In this document: piece after piece, positions 1 to 8,545 of the stretch
Position numbering within the stretch: the stretch's first letter is position 1
Layout of the letters: every line of letters starts with the position of its first letter
Source of the DNA: Gordoniibacillus kamchatkensis
GTDB lineage: Bacteria; Bacillota; Bacilli; Paenibacillales; NBRC-103111
NCBI RefSeq assembly: GCF_000829455.1
Contig: NZ_JXAK01000030.1
Coordinates: 1 to 64,000, forward strand
Length of the DNA: 64,000 nt
Direction of reading: 5' to 3'
Translations under genes and position numbers: made by a program
Notes under the pieces: model-generated
What the model was told of the DNA's origin: nothing
What the model saw: the letters and a program-made list of their open reading frames with translations, nothing else
The model's database searches: none

Positions 1-99
1 TTCGTCGATCGGTTATCTGACCCCACATCAATGCGAAAAAAGGTACTATGAGCAGCTCCAGGCGGCTTAAGTTGTGTCTACTTTCTTGACAGAGGTGCA
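1..99 (+). mobile_element. Right end of an IS3-family insertion sequence, cut by the window edge
   Basis: The window opens inside the last codons of an IS3-type transposase. The stop codon at 68-70 is followed at 75-99 by a TGTCTACTTTCTTGACAGAG... stretch typical of the right terminal inverted repeat of IS3/IS150-group elements, ending in CA. The left end and any target duplication lie outside the window, so activity cannot be judged. Confidence 0.6.
2..70 (+). CDS. IS3-family transposase OrfB, C-terminal 22 residues (partial)
   Basis: Frame 2 reads ...IGYLTPHQCEKRYYEQL... followed by TAA. The 'GYLTPHQ-x-EKRYYE' ending is the usual C-terminus of IS3-family OrfB integrase/transposases, where 'Y-x-SP-x-x-YE' closes the rve core. 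The DDE residues are upstream of the window. The gene is open at its 5' side and is followed within 5 bases by the likely IS inverted repeat. Too short to identify the subgroup. Confidence 0.6.
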   Translation, partial: SSIGYLTPHQCEKRYYEQLQAA

Positions 100-203
100 T
101 TTCAAGGGTTCATGGGTTCGGTCCCATCTCCAAGTGCATTTGCGTAACTGCAACACGGTATCTTGGGCGGGATTAAACATCTTGTAAATTTCCCTAAAAC
201 TTA

Positions 204-233
204 TTGTCAGAGGCTCGGGCGATCATGTATAAT
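204..233 (+). promoter_or_regulatory. SigA-type promoter of the sugar ABC operon
   Basis: TTGTCA at 204-209 and a perfect TATAAT at 228-233 are separated by 18 bases, giving a start near 240. Two identical palindromes lie just downstream and would block initiation or elongation. No other promoter of this quality was seen before the receptor gene. Confidence 0.6.
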
Positions 234-247
234 CAAAACAGAAGTTG

Positions 248-307
248 TTAAACCGGTTTAATGAATGTTAGCCGGTTTCCTTTATGAGCTCAATTAAACC
301 GGTTTAA
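248..307. promoter_or_regulatory. Two LacI-family-type operators
   Basis: The perfect 14-bp palindrome TTAAACCGGTTTAA occurs at 248-261 and again at 294-307, 46 bp apart, with a half-site AGCCGGTTT at 270-278 between them. The AAACCGGTTT core with central CG is typical of LacI/GalR-family operators in Bacilli. Position just after the promoter suggests repression relieved by the transported sugar. No LacI gene is in the window, so the repressor is encoded elsewhere. Confidence 0.6.
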
Positions 308-460
308 CGATGCCGAACGTGCCAAAGATCGACATGCCGCCCGAGAATGCGCCGAAGCGGTGCAGAGTTTGTACATAGGGACATTTTGCCCGAGCGGGGG
401 AGATCGCCGCTGCCGCCAGCGGTCCGGCCGACGGTGTCAAGCTCATTGGCACAGCTAAAG

Positions 461-474
461 AGAAAGCGCTTTAT
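461..474. promoter_or_regulatory. cre-like site (CcpA catabolite repression) in the operon leader
   Basis: AGAAAGCGCTTTAT contains the 10-bp perfect palindrome AAAGCGCTTT, the core of CcpA cre boxes, with mismatches only at the outer positions. It sits between the promoter and the receptor gene, a normal place for a roadblock cre. The rest of the 308-623 leader holds no intact gene. A coding-like stretch at 310-477 with an in-frame TAG is described under findings. Confidence 0.4.
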
Positions 475-623
475 TAAGATTTTGTAAACGCATACGCCAA
501 AGTAAGGGGGAGATCGGCGGAAGCTTGTGATCCGGCGAAAGGGACGGTTACGGCACGGAGTTTGTTTCTCCATCGAAAGTAGAAGCTGCGGATGAATCAG
601 ACCAACTTTACAGGAGGGTATCC

Positions 624-2078
624 ATGATTCCGAAATCGAAAAAGATCGTTCAATCCGCCTTGGCGGCCATGCTGCTCGGGACCATAGTGGCCGGCTGCAG
701 CGGAAACGGTGGCGCGCCGGCGCAAAGCGGCGGCGACGCGGCTGCTTCCCCGAAGGCCGACGCCCCCAAGAGCGATGCAAAGAAGGAAGAGCGCTCGCTG
801 CACATTATGGCCGGCGTCATCGGCGGCAAAACGCCGGAAGAAAACACCCTTTTCGAGAAAGAGATCGAACGTCTTACGGGCATTAAAGTGAAGCTCGACA
901 AACCGGCCTCCGACTACGATCAGAAGCTGCTGGCCGCCATCGCTTCGGGCGAGAAGTTCGACCTACTGCAAATCAGCAAGGAAAAGATGAACCTGTTCAT
1001 CGATCAAGGCATCCTGACCCCGCTGACCGATAAAGTCAAGCAATCGAAAGTGCTGTCCGACCCGAACGTCATCCCGACCGGCGAATGGGACCAGGTCAAA
1101 ACGAAGGACGGCAAAATTTACGGCGTGTTCACGAAGTACCAGGGCGGCACGATGCCGATCATCCGCGAGGACTGGATCAAGAAGCTGAACCTGAAAGATC
1201 CGGTCACGCTCGACGACTACTATAACGTGCTTAAAGCTTTCAAGGAGCAAGATCCGGACGGCAACGGCAAAGCCGATACGTACGGCCTGTCGACCGCAGG
1301 CATGTACGAGCTGCAAGGATTTTTCAGCGCCGCCGGCCTGAAACAGCGCTACGTCGAGAAAGACGGCAAGCTGGACGTTCCGTACTCGACCGATGCGGCG
1401 ATTCCGGTCTACGAGTGGCTTAACAAACTGTATAAAGAAGGCATTCTCGATCCGAACTTCACTACGAACGATACCGCCAAAATGCGCAACCTGTTCCTGA
1501 GCGACCGCGTCGGCATGATCACATATTGGGACGCATGGGTCGGCATGCTCAACAACACGCGGAAGACGCAAGATCCGAACACGGCGTTCGAAGCGAAGGG
1601 GCTGCCTGGCATCGCCGACAAGGACGGCAAGTTCATGCTGCGCCGCGGTGATCCGGACGTATGGGTCATCCCGGTCAACGCCGAGCATCCGAACACCGCG
1701 TGGGAGTTCATCGAATGGTGGCACACGAAGGACGCCATCTATCTCGGCAGCTTGGGCATCAAGGATAACGACTGGACCGACAACGGTGGCAAAATCGAAC
1801 TGACGAAAACCGGCAAAGACCATGCGATGGATCACGGCGTACCGTTCTGGTACAACAAAAATGTGCCGAACCCGTTCGGCCTGCTGCCGGGCGTCAAGGA
1901 AGCGCAAGACCTGGTCATGAAATACGCCACTTTGGAGCTGACGCCTTCCGGCAAATGGACAGATGCCGAGAAGATCATTACGGACTATTCCTTCAAGGCG
2001 ATCACGGGTCAAATGCCGGCGGCCGACGCCGTCAAGAAAATGCGCGAAGAGCTCAAAGCGAAAAAATTGATCGACTGA
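624..2078 (+). CDS. ABC transporter extracellular solute-binding lipoprotein (family 1, sugar)
   Basis: The 484-aa precursor starts at ATG 624, five bases after AGGAGGG. A basic N-terminus and hydrophobic stretch end in the lipobox VAGC (about residue 25), so the mature protein is lipid-anchored outside the cell and hands a sugar or oligosaccharide to the permeases encoded next. A Ser/Ala/Lys-rich linker precedes the bilobed receptor fold, and WDAWV, GDPDVWVIP and AWEFIEWW are typical of family-1 oligosaccharide receptors (LipO-like in Paenibacillus). The substrate cannot be read from sequence. As usual in Bacilli no ATPase is encoded here; a shared MsmX-type ATPase is assumed. Confidence 0.9.
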   Translation: MIPKSKKIVQSALAAMLLGTIVAGCSGNGGAPAQSGGDAAASPKADAPKSDAKKEERSLHIMAGVIGGKTPEENTLFEKEIERLTGIKVKLDKPASDYDQKLLAAIASGEKFDLLQISKEKMNLFIDQGILTPLTDKVKQSKVLSDPNVIPTGEWDQVKTKDGKIYGVFTKYQGGTMPIIREDWIKKLNLKDPVTLDDYYNVLKAFKEQDPDGNGKADTYGLSTAGMYELQGFFSAAGLKQRYVEKDGKLDVPYSTDAAIPVYEWLNKLYKEGILDPNFTTNDTAKMRNLFLSDRVGMITYWDAWVGMLNNTRKTQDPNTAFEAKGLPGIADKDGKFMLRRGDPDVWVIPVNAEHPNTAWEFIEWWHTKDAIYLGSLGIKDNDWTDNGGKIELTKTGKDHAMDHGVPFWYNKNVPNPFGLLPGVKEAQDLVMKYATLELTPSGKWTDAEKIITDYSFKAITGQMPAADAVKKMREELKAKKLID

Positions 2079-2092
2079 CGGTTAGACGGAAC

Positions 2093-2123
2093 GGGGGAGT
2101 ATGGTGCCTCAGCATACTCCCCC
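2093..2123 (+). other. Intercistronic stem-loop between receptor and permease genes
   Basis: GGGGGAGTATG (2093-2103) pairs perfectly with CATACTCCCCC (2113-2123) around a 9-base loop. There is no long T tract, so it is a partial terminator or 3'-end stabiliser, a common device for making more receptor than permease from one mRNA. It also argues against ATG 2101 as a start, because that codon lies in the stem. Confidence 0.6.
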
Positions 2124-2172
2124 TTCTCCATCTCTGCGAGAGGAATTCGAGGAATCCAATAAGGCGGTGAAT

Positions 2173-3054
2173 GTGCGCTTGAAAGCGGTCTGGAAATTCA
2201 AGTCCGTCTATGCGATGATGCTTCCGGTTGTAGCCTATTTTGTGCTGTTTTCATACTATCCGCTCATCCGCGGCTTTATCATCAGCTTCCAGAACTACCG
2301 GCTCATCGGCAACCGTCCCTTCGTCGGCCTGGCCAACTACATGACGGTAGTCGGCGACTCCGGCTTCTGGGAAGCAGTGTCCAATACGCTCCTCATCGCC
2401 GGCGGCACGCTGCTTGTCGGCTACATCATGCCGGTGGTGCTGGCGCTCGCTTTGACCGAAGTGACGCGCACCTGGTTTAAAAAGCTGACGCAAACGATCG
2501 TGTACGTCCCGCACCTGTTTTCGTGGGTCGTCGTCGGCGGAATCTGGATCATGATGCTGTCTCCGGACACCGGCATAGTCAATATGCTGCTCAAGGCGGC
2601 GGGAGCACCTAAACCGATCAACTTTATGTCCGATCCGGCTTATGCCCGGTGGGTGCTCATTTTGTCCGCCGTTTGGAAGGACATGGGCTATTATTGCATT
2701 TTGTACCTGGCTACGATCGTGGGCATCAATCCGTCGCTGTACGAAGCGGCGCGCATCGACGGGGCGAACCGCTGGCAGCTTGTCCGCTTCGTCACGATTC
2801 CGCAGCTGTACAATACGATGAAGGTGGTCGTCATGCTGAACGTGCTCGGCGTGCTGCGCATTTTCGACCAGGTTGTCGTCATGCGCAACGGAGCGATCGC
2901 CAAGCAGGTGGACGTGATCATGTACTACACGTACACCAAGGGCATTCAGGAATTCAAAATCGGCATCGCTACCGCGTCCAGCTTCATTCTGATCGTAATG
3001 ACGCTCGTCCTTACGTTCGCGGCGCGGGCGATCATCCGGTACGACGAGGGGTGA
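2173..3054 (+). CDS. Sugar ABC transporter permease (LplB-like)
   Basis: Inner-membrane channel subunit of a carbohydrate ABC importer, about 293 aa with six predicted membrane spans. The loop motif EAARIDGANRWQLVRFVTIP near the C-terminus is the EAA motif that docks the ATPase, and the opening 'AVWKFKSVYAMMLPVVAYF' is typical of LplB-type permeases. An in-frame ATG at 2101 lies inside the intercistronic hairpin. GTG 2173 is preferred because AAGGCGGTGA (2161-2170), one mismatch from a perfect ribosome site, precedes it; TTG 2179 is the alternative. The second permease follows after about 10 bp. Confidence 0.88.
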   Translation: MRLKAVWKFKSVYAMMLPVVAYFVLFSYYPLIRGFIISFQNYRLIGNRPFVGLANYMTVVGDSGFWEAVSNTLLIAGGTLLVGYIMPVVLALALTEVTRTWFKKLTQTIVYVPHLFSWVVVGGIWIMMLSPDTGIVNMLLKAAGAPKPINFMSDPAYARWVLILSAVWKDMGYYCILYLATIVGINPSLYEAARIDGANRWQLVRFVTIPQLYNTMKVVVMLNVLGVLRIFDQVVVMRNGAIAKQVDVIMYYTYTKGIQEFKIGIATASSFILIVMTLVLTFAARAIIRYDEG

Positions 3055-3064
3055 ACTTAGCACG

Positions 3065-3927
3065 ATGCAAACCGACCGTTCCAGCTTCGCCAGCCGGGTG
3101 TTCGATACTGTCAATATTGTCTTTTTGCTGCTGCTGATCCTGACGATGATCGTGCCGCTGCTCAATACGTTCGCATTGGCGTTCTCGACGGGGCTCGCTT
3201 CGATGCAGCCCGACATTATTTTGTGGCCGAAGCAGTTCAGCACGGAAGGCTTCTCGATCGTATGGACCCGGCTGCAGCTGTGGCAGCCGTTTCTGAACAA
3301 TGTGATCGTCACGCTTGCGGGCACGTTCGCCCACGTCCTGCTCACCGCCATGGCCGGGTACGTTCTCGTGCAGCAAGGGCTGCCGGGCAAGAAGCTGCTC
3401 GTCAGCTTCATTCTGCTCACGATGACGGTGCCGAACGAAGCGATTATGGTGCCGCTGTATATCGTCAATAAAGATTTGGGCCTCTTGAACACGCTGTACT
3501 CTCTTATTAATTATTCGCTCGTATCCGGATTCAGCATTTTGCTTATGCGCAACTTCTTCCTCAGCGTGCCGTCCGAGATGGCCGAATCGGCGCGAATGGA
3601 CGCGCGGGCGATTTGCGCATCTTCTTCACGATGTACTTGCCTCTGTCGAGCGCGGGAATTGCGACCGTCACGCTGTTCGAGTTCGTCGGCCGTTGGAACA
3701 GCTTCACTCCGGCGCTCTATTATATAACCGACCATGCCAAATATACGCTGCAAATCGCTTTGAAGTCGATGATCATCGATTCGGATGCGACCTCCAGCAA
3801 CTTCATCGTAACGACGAACGTGCGGATGGCCGGCATCGTCATCGCCTTGATCCCGCTGATCATTATTTATCCATACGTGCAGCGTTACTTTGTGAAAGGC
3901 ATCATGCTGGGAGCAAACAAAGAATAG
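3065..3927 (+). pseudogene. Carbohydrate ABC transporter permease (MalG/YtcP-like), frameshifted
   Basis: Second channel subunit of the importer. The first frame encodes four to five membrane spans and runs to AESARMD (ending at 3601), then leaves the family pattern. The frame starting around 3604 continues exactly as expected, G-D-LRIFFTMYLPLSSAGIA, to the stop at 3927. One missing base near 3602 explains this (GAC-GC-GCG where GAC-GGC-GCG is expected), inside the EAA loop. Restored length is 287 aa, normal for the family. It is followed 17 bp later by the metallohydrolase gene. A sequencing deletion is at least as likely as a real mutation. Confidence 0.82.
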
Positions 3928-3943
3928 GAAAGAGGGGAGCCGC

Positions 3944-5221
3944 GTGGAGCAGCAGCAGAAGGTAACCGTGTTGACGGTGAGGCGCGACATTCGCAAAGAC
4001 GAAGAAAGCCGGTATATCGAAATTCCGTTCGAGCTGCCGGAGGGCGTGGAGGAAATCCGCGTCAGTTATGATGTAGAGTCGCGCGGGGAGCCGAAAGCCG
4101 TCATCGACCTCGGCGTGCGCGATCGGGAGCGCGTCCGCGGCTGGAGCGGCGGGGCGCGCACGGAATTCCGCCTCGGGCTGGAGAAGGCGACGCCGGGCTA
4201 CAGTCCGGGTCCGCTCGCTCCCGGGGAATGGGCGGTCCTGCATAATGCCTACAAGGTGCCGGCGGACGGGTGTACCGTGATCGTCACGGTGCAGTCTTAT
4301 CATCAAACGCCGCGCTGGCTGAAGGGCGATCTGCATATGCACAGCGTGCATAGCGACGGCTCCTACACGCTGGAGGATAACGCGCGCATTATGGAGGAGC
4401 TCGGCTGCGACTTCCTGGCGATGACGGACCATAACACGTCCAGCCAAAATGCGGCGTACCCGCGTCAGACGGAAGTGGTCATGATTCCAGGGCTGGAATT
4501 CACGACGAACTTCGGGCACAGCAATTTCCTCGGCGTACCCGATCCCTTGGACGATTTCCGGGTGTCCGGCATGGATGACGTGCATCGCCGCATCCGCACG
4601 GGACGCGAGCGCGGCGCCAAAATCGTGCTGAATCATCCCCACTGTCCGAATTGCCCGTGGCTGTGGGATTTCGACGTCGATTTCGACTGGGTGGAAATTT
4701 GGAACGGCCCGTGGCGGGAGATGAATCAGGCGACGCTGGACTGGTGGCACGCCCAGCTCGTAGCCGGCCGGCGCCTGACGGCGGTAGGAGGCAGCGATAC
4801 GCACCGGCCGGACCCGTATGTTCGCCACGCCTGTCCTACCACTTGGGTGCTCAGCGAGACGAAGACGGTCCACGGCATTCTGGGCGGCATCGACCGCGGC
4901 CATGTCGTACTGAGCTACGCTCCGGACGGACCGTTCGTCGAGCTGCGCAGCGGCACGTACGGCATCGGCGACGCCGTTCCGGCCGGAACCGTGCAGGAAG
5001 TGACGATGGCAGCCGAGCGGCTCAGAGCCCGGGACCGCATCCGGCTGATCGACAATCGCGGCACCGCCCTCGAGCACATTGCGGAGGAGGACGGGGCGCT
5101 GACGCTGCTGCTCCCCGCTGCGGAAGGACGCACGTTTTGCCGCGCGGAGGTTTGGCGCCATTTCGACGAGGCCGGCAAGGAATTGCTAGCCGCTGTGACG
5201 AACGCGATTTATTTTGACTGA
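3944..5221 (+). CDS. PHP-domain metallohydrolase (CehA/McbA family)
   Basis: A 425-aa soluble protein starting at GTG 3944 after GAGGGGAG. Residues 1-120 form a beta-rich N-terminal region. The PHP phosphoesterase fold starts with GDLHMHSVHSDGSYT near residue 127, with later metal ligands in MTDHN, LNHPH (about 229) and GSDTHRP (about 283). The family hydrolyses phosphoester or related bonds with two or three metal ions. As the last gene of a LacI-type sugar importer operon it probably processes the imported compound or a derivative, but the substrate is unknown. It ends before a strong terminator. Confidence 0.85.
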   Translation: MEQQQKVTVLTVRRDIRKDEESRYIEIPFELPEGVEEIRVSYDVESRGEPKAVIDLGVRDRERVRGWSGGARTEFRLGLEKATPGYSPGPLAPGEWAVLHNAYKVPADGCTVIVTVQSYHQTPRWLKGDLHMHSVHSDGSYTLEDNARIMEELGCDFLAMTDHNTSSQNAAYPRQTEVVMIPGLEFTTNFGHSNFLGVPDPLDDFRVSGMDDVHRRIRTGRERGAKIVLNHPHCPNCPWLWDFDVDFDWVEIWNGPWREMNQATLDWWHAQLVAGRRLTAVGGSDTHRPDPYVRHACPTTWVLSETKTVHGILGGIDRGHVVLSYAPDGPFVELRSGTYGIGDAVPAGTVQEVTMAAERLRARDRIRLIDNRGTALEHIAEEDGALTLLLPAAEGRTFCRAEVWRHFDEAGKELLAAVTNAIYFD

Positions 5222-5265
5222 TTCGTTAGGATTTAGTATGTCCGTTATTTGGATTATTTATCGAT

Positions 5266-5310
5266 GACCTGCTTTAGCCTGTTATCCAGGCTAGAGCAGG
5301 TTATTTTGTT
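5266..5310 (+). terminator. Rho-independent terminator of the ABC operon
   Basis: GACCTGCTTTAGCCT (5266-5280) pairs with AGGCTAGAGCAGGTT (5288-5302) around a 7-base loop, followed by ATTTTGTTATTTATTT. It separates the ABC operon from the marR promoter. Confidence 0.8.
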
Positions 5311-5325
5311 ATTTATTTCGTTGCC

Positions 5326-5400
5326 TTGACATCGAGGCGCGGGCATGATAATTTATTTAAGTAATTTAAATATTAAACAAGTTGAAGTTCAAACAATTTA
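5326..5400 (+). promoter_or_regulatory. marR-MFS promoter and putative MarR operator
   Basis: TTGACA at 5326-5331 is followed by GATAAT at 5347-5352 (15-base spacer) or TAATTT at 5349-5354 (17). The AT-rich stretch after it contains the perfect dyad TTGAAGTTCAA at 5382-5392 and repeated TTTAA elements, a plausible site for autorepression by the MarR protein encoded next. Confidence 0.45.
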
Positions 5401-5421
5401 ATAAGAAAGCAAGGGTTGAAC

Positions 5422-5868
5422 ATGGACGAAAGCCTGAACGTCTATATCCAAAAATTTATGGCAGCCAACGAAGCGCTGCGGCGGAAAATGGCGATGGATT
5501 ACCGCAAATTGAATGAGCAAAGAGGGATAGGCATCACAGGTCCCCAGTTCTTTATGCTTCATTTCATCAAAGAACAAGGCCAGTGCAAACTTACGCAGCT
5601 AGCAGAGAAAATGGAAGTGAAGCCGAGCGCTATTACGGTCATGATCGACCGTCTCGTGCATGCGAACTTGGTCGCCCGCATTCATGATCCGCACGACCGC
5701 AGGGTAGTTTTAGTTGAGCTTACGCAAGAAGGGCAGCAAGCATTGGACCAGTTGAAAGATCTAACCAAAGAAATTATCGCCCGTTATTTTTCCGGAATCG
5801 GTAAAGAAGAACTTGCCCGTTTCGTAGCCACGTTTGAAAAGCTGGCGGGCATGACGGACAAACATTAA
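5422..5868 (+). CDS. MarR-family transcriptional regulator
   Basis: About 148 aa, a dimeric winged-helix repressor. The recognition region reads KLTQLAEKMEVKPSAITVMI and the wing reads HDPHDRRVVLVELT, both diagnostic of MarR. ATG 5422 lies six bases after AAGGG; an in-frame TTG at 5416 is less likely. The drug-efflux gene follows after about 20 bp, so it most likely senses a toxic phenolic or drug-like ligand and derepresses the pump and itself. Confidence 0.92.
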   Translation: MDESLNVYIQKFMAANEALRRKMAMDYRKLNEQRGIGITGPQFFMLHFIKEQGQCKLTQLAEKMEVKPSAITVMIDRLVHANLVARIHDPHDRRVVLVELTQEGQQALDQLKDLTKEIIARYFSGIGKEELARFVATFEKLAGMTDKH

Positions 5869-5889
5869 CGACATAAAGGATTGATGACT

Positions 5890-7509
5890 ATGGAAATGAC
5901 ACAAAATAACGTTCACGAATCGGCATCGGTAATGAAAAATAAAGGCTTGCTCATTGTTGGCTTGATGATTGCGATGCTATTTGGGGCGCTCGACGGAACG
6001 ATCGTAGGCACCGCGATGCCGCGGATCGTCGGCGAGCTGGGCGGGCTCGGCTTCATGACGTGGCTGACGACGGCTTACATGCTCAGTTCGACCGTCGTAG
6101 TGCCGATTGCCGGCAAGTTCGCCGATTTGCTCGGCCGCAGAGCCATATATGTAACGGGACTTCTCGTGTTTATTGCCGGTTCGGCCCTTTGCGGGCTGTC
6201 GCAAAATATGACGGAACTCATTTTGTTCCGCGGCTTGCAAGGGATCGGAGGCGGCATTATGATGCCGATGGCCATGATCATTATCGGCGACATGTTCACC
6301 GGCAAGCAGCGTGCCAAATGGCAGGGCGTATTCGGCGCCTTGTTCGGTCTCTCTTCGATCATCGGGCCGCAAGTCGGCGGCTGGATTGTCGATGCGCTGA
6401 ATTGGAGATGGGTCTTCTACATCAATTTGCCGGTCGGCATTTTGGCGACGATACTGATTGCGATGGCGTTGCCGAAGCATAAGAAAGCTGCGGAAAAAGT
6501 CAAATTCGACGTGCCGGGCATCGCCACGTTGATTGTCGGCGTCGTTAGTTTGTTGCTCGCGTTAACGTTCGGCGGTCACGACTATGCCTGGGGTTCTTGG
6601 CAAATTATCGGCTTGTTCGCGCTATCCGTCGTTTCGCTGGTCGGCTTTGTTGCTTTTGAATCGAAAGCCGCGGAACCGATCCTTCCGATTCGCTTGTTTC
6701 AAAACCGTACGTTTACCGTCATTAACGGTATCGGCTTTTTGATGAGCATCGGCATGTTCGGCGCCATTATGTTCGTTCCGCTCTTTATGCAAGGCATTGT
6801 CGGCATCAGCGCTTCGGCGTCGGGAACGGTAATGACTCCGATGATGATTACGATGATTGTGACCAGCATCGTTGGCGGCCAGATCGTGCTCAGAGTCGGC
6901 GTGCGCAAACAGATGGCGGTAGGCATGATTGTGATGGCAGCCGGGTTCATCCTTTTGACTACAATGGGGATCGATACGTCGAAGCTCGCCGCAACCGGTT
7001 ATATGATGGTCATCGGATTGGGCATGGGGCTTGTGATGCCGCTTCTGACGCTCGCGCTGCAGGAAAGCTTCCCGAAATCCGAGCTTGGCGTCGTCACGTC
7101 TTCGAGCCAATTTTTCCGGCAAATCGGCGGTACGTTCGGCATGACGATACTTGGAGCGATTATGAACCATAAATCGGGCGCCATTTTGACGGAGCAATTA
7201 GTGCCGATGATGAAGCAAATGCCAGCGCAGGCTGGAGGCATGGCTGAGCAAATGACATCGATGATTCATAACAATCCGCAAGGGCTGTATTCGATGCTGC
7301 TGAGCCCCGAGTCGCTGGCGAAAATGCCGCAAGCTTTGACGCAGCAGCTCGTTCCGGTTTTGAAAACGGCGCTCGTCGATTCGCTGCACAGCGTGTTCCT
7401 CTTCGGACTGTTGTTCGTCGTACTGGGAGCGGTGCTCAGCGTCTTCGTCGGCAAAATTAAAATTTCCGACAGAAAACGAATGAAAGAGGAAGCTGCGGTG
7501 AATGCGTAA
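5890..7509 (+). CDS. MFS multidrug efflux transporter, DHA2 (14-span, EmrB/QacA) family
   Basis: About 539 aa with 14 predicted membrane spans. [19 protein letters not shown] in the first span (motif D1 of the family) and [16 protein letters not shown] (motif A) identify a proton-driven drug antiporter. A hydrophilic Met/Gln-rich segment near residues 430-480 precedes the last span. ATG 5890 has AAAGGA nine bases upstream; TTG 5881 and ATG 5884 are in frame but too close. It is co-transcribed with the MarR gene and ends at a T11 terminator. Confidence 0.92.
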   Translation: MEMTQNNVHESASVMKNKGLLIVGLMIAMLFGALDGTIVGTAMPRIVGELGGLGFMTWLTTAYMLSSTVVVPIAGKFADLLGRRAIYVTGLLVFIAGSALCGLSQNMTELILFRGLQGIGGGIMMPMAMIIIGDMFTGKQRAKWQGVFGALFGLSSIIGPQVGGWIVDALNWRWVFYINLPVGILATILIAMALPKHKKAAEKVKFDVPGIATLIVGVVSLLLALTFGGHDYAWGSWQIIGLFALSVVSLVGFVAFESKAAEPILPIRLFQNRTFTVINGIGFLMSIGMFGAIMFVPLFMQGIVGISASASGTVMTPMMITMIVTSIVGGQIVLRVGVRKQMAVGMIVMAAGFILLTTMGIDTSKLAATGYMMVIGLGMGLVMPLLTLALQESFPKSELGVVTSSSQFFRQIGGTFGMTILGAIMNHKSGAILTEQLVPMMKQMPAQAGGMAEQMTSMIHNNPQGLYSMLLSPESLAKMPQALTQQLVPVLKTALVDSLHSVFLFGLLFVVLGAVLSVFVGKIKISDRKRMKEEAAVNA

Positions 7510-7517
7510 AAATGAAG

Positions 7518-7547
7518 GCGGGGGCTGAGCCCTCGCTTTTTTTTTTT
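7518..7547 (+). terminator. Terminator after the MarR-MFS operon
   Basis: GCGGGGGCTGAGCCCTCGC folds into a 7-9 bp stem (one G-U pair) and is followed by 11 consecutive T residues at 7537-7547. Confidence 0.8.
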
Positions 7548-7550
7548 GTT

Positions 7551-7850
7551 GCAATGGCGGCGGGAAGGATCGCCATGGGCGGAGCAGACACGGATACCGC
7601 GCTCGAGACGGCGGATATCGCCCTCATGGCGGACGATGTGGCAAAGCTCCCGCACACGATCATGCTGAGCCGCAAGACACTGGCCATCATCAAGCAAAAT
7701 ATGGCGTTCTCGCTGCTCATTAAAGCCGCGGCGCTGCTTCTTATCGTTCCGGGCTGGCTTACGCTGTGGATGGCGATCTTCCCCGATATGGGAGCAACGC
7801 TCATCGTTACGCTCAACAGCTTGCGGCTATTGCGGATAAGATGGCGATAA
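7551..7850 (+). pseudogene. 3' remnant of a heavy-metal P1B-type ATPase (CadA/ZosA-like)
   Basis: The frame from about 7551 encodes [39 protein letters not shown] and [15 protein letters not shown]. These are the very C-terminal part of CadA-type Cd/Zn/Co exporters: the hinge after the GDGxNDxPAL motif and the last two membrane spans. About 85% of the expected protein is missing. There is no start codon with a ribosome site, and a strong terminator lies directly upstream, so it should not be expressed as a pump. It looks like scar tissue from a deletion that joined the MFS gene to the ATPase tail. Confidence 0.75.
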
Positions 7851-7899
7851 CGATAAGAATAATGATACAATATCGTCAGAATAATGCTATGAAAGGGGG

Positions 7900-8181
7900 A
7901 TGAAGAAGTTGAATATTAAGCCGTCGACTACAATTCGGCAGGACTACAACGGATTTTCGAAATATTGCCATGAAATAGATGAACCCGTCATACTTACACG
8001 CAATGGAGAAGCGGATTTGGTCGTCATGAGCCATGAAACATTTCGGCGTATGGAAGCCCGCATCAAACTGCAATCGAAGTTGTTAGTCGCGGAAAAGCAA
8101 GTGGCCGAAGGAGAGCAATTGATTGAACATGACCAAGTAATAGCAAAAATGCGGAGGAAAATTAATGCCGCAAAAGAGTAA
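7900..8181 (+). CDS. Phd/YefM-family antitoxin
   Basis: A 93-aa protein starting at ATG 7900 after AAAGGGGG. The N-terminal half fits the Phd/YefM DNA-binding fold: 'STTIRQDYNGFSKYCHEID' then 'PVILTRNGEADLVVMSHETF', the classical 'RNGxxxxVLVS' core. The C-terminal half is charged and helical, as expected for the toxin-wrapping tail. It overlaps the toxin gene by 17 bp, the standard type II toxin-antitoxin layout. It should neutralise the toxin and autorepress the operon. A TACAAT at 7866-7871, near the end of the P-type ATPase remnant, is a possible -10. Confidence 0.88.
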   Translation: MKKLNIKPSTTIRQDYNGFSKYCHEIDEPVILTRNGEADLVVMSHETFRRMEARIKLQSKLLVAEKQVAEGEQLIEHDQVIAKMRRKINAAKE

Positions 8182-8491
8182 GGTCAAATATACGCCTGCA
8201 GCAGTTGATGATATCGATGAGATTTTTTCGTATATTTCACAAGACAATGTTTCCGCTGCAGAAAACTTGTTGGAAAAGTTAGACAGCCAAATGGCAAGTT
8301 TGGCGGATTTTCCCCATATTGGTTCGGTGTTGTCGGATGAGGACTATACGCTTGTACAACGTGGATATCGATTTATTGTCGTACATCCTTATCTGGTTTT
8401 TTACAGGGTTATTGAAAATGACGTTATTATTCATCGTATTTTGCATGGGCGTCGGGATTATCTCCGCGAGTTGTTTGGTTTATTGGAATAA
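8165..8491 (+). CDS. ParE/RelE-superfamily toxin
   Basis: A 108-aa protein starting at ATG 8165 after GCGGAGG inside the antitoxin gene. It shows the ParE pattern 'YTPAAVDDIDEIFSYISQDN', 'FPHIGSVL', 'RGYRFIVVHPYLVFYRVIEN' and the ending 'IHRILHGRRDYLRELF'. ParE-type members poison gyrase and RelE-type members cleave mRNA on ribosomes; sequence reading alone cannot decide. It is expected to be active only when the antitoxin is degraded. Confidence 0.88.
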   Translation: MPQKSKVKYTPAAVDDIDEIFSYISQDNVSAAENLLEKLDSQMASLADFPHIGSVLSDEDYTLVQRGYRFIVVHPYLVFYRVIENDVIIHRILHGRRDYLRELFGLLE

Positions 8492-8545
8492 AAATTCCTG
8501 TTCATGAAGCGATCATGGGGAGCCAAAGTAATAAGGAGGGAAAAC

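Noticed and set aside
963-2012. 349-codon minus-strand frame over the solute-binding protein gene
   Set aside because: Shadow of the plus-strand gene; no ribosome site and no recognisable domain.
2101-2172. ATG 2101 as permease start
   Set aside because: The codon lies in an 11-bp-stem hairpin without a ribosome site; the translated extension is not permease-like.
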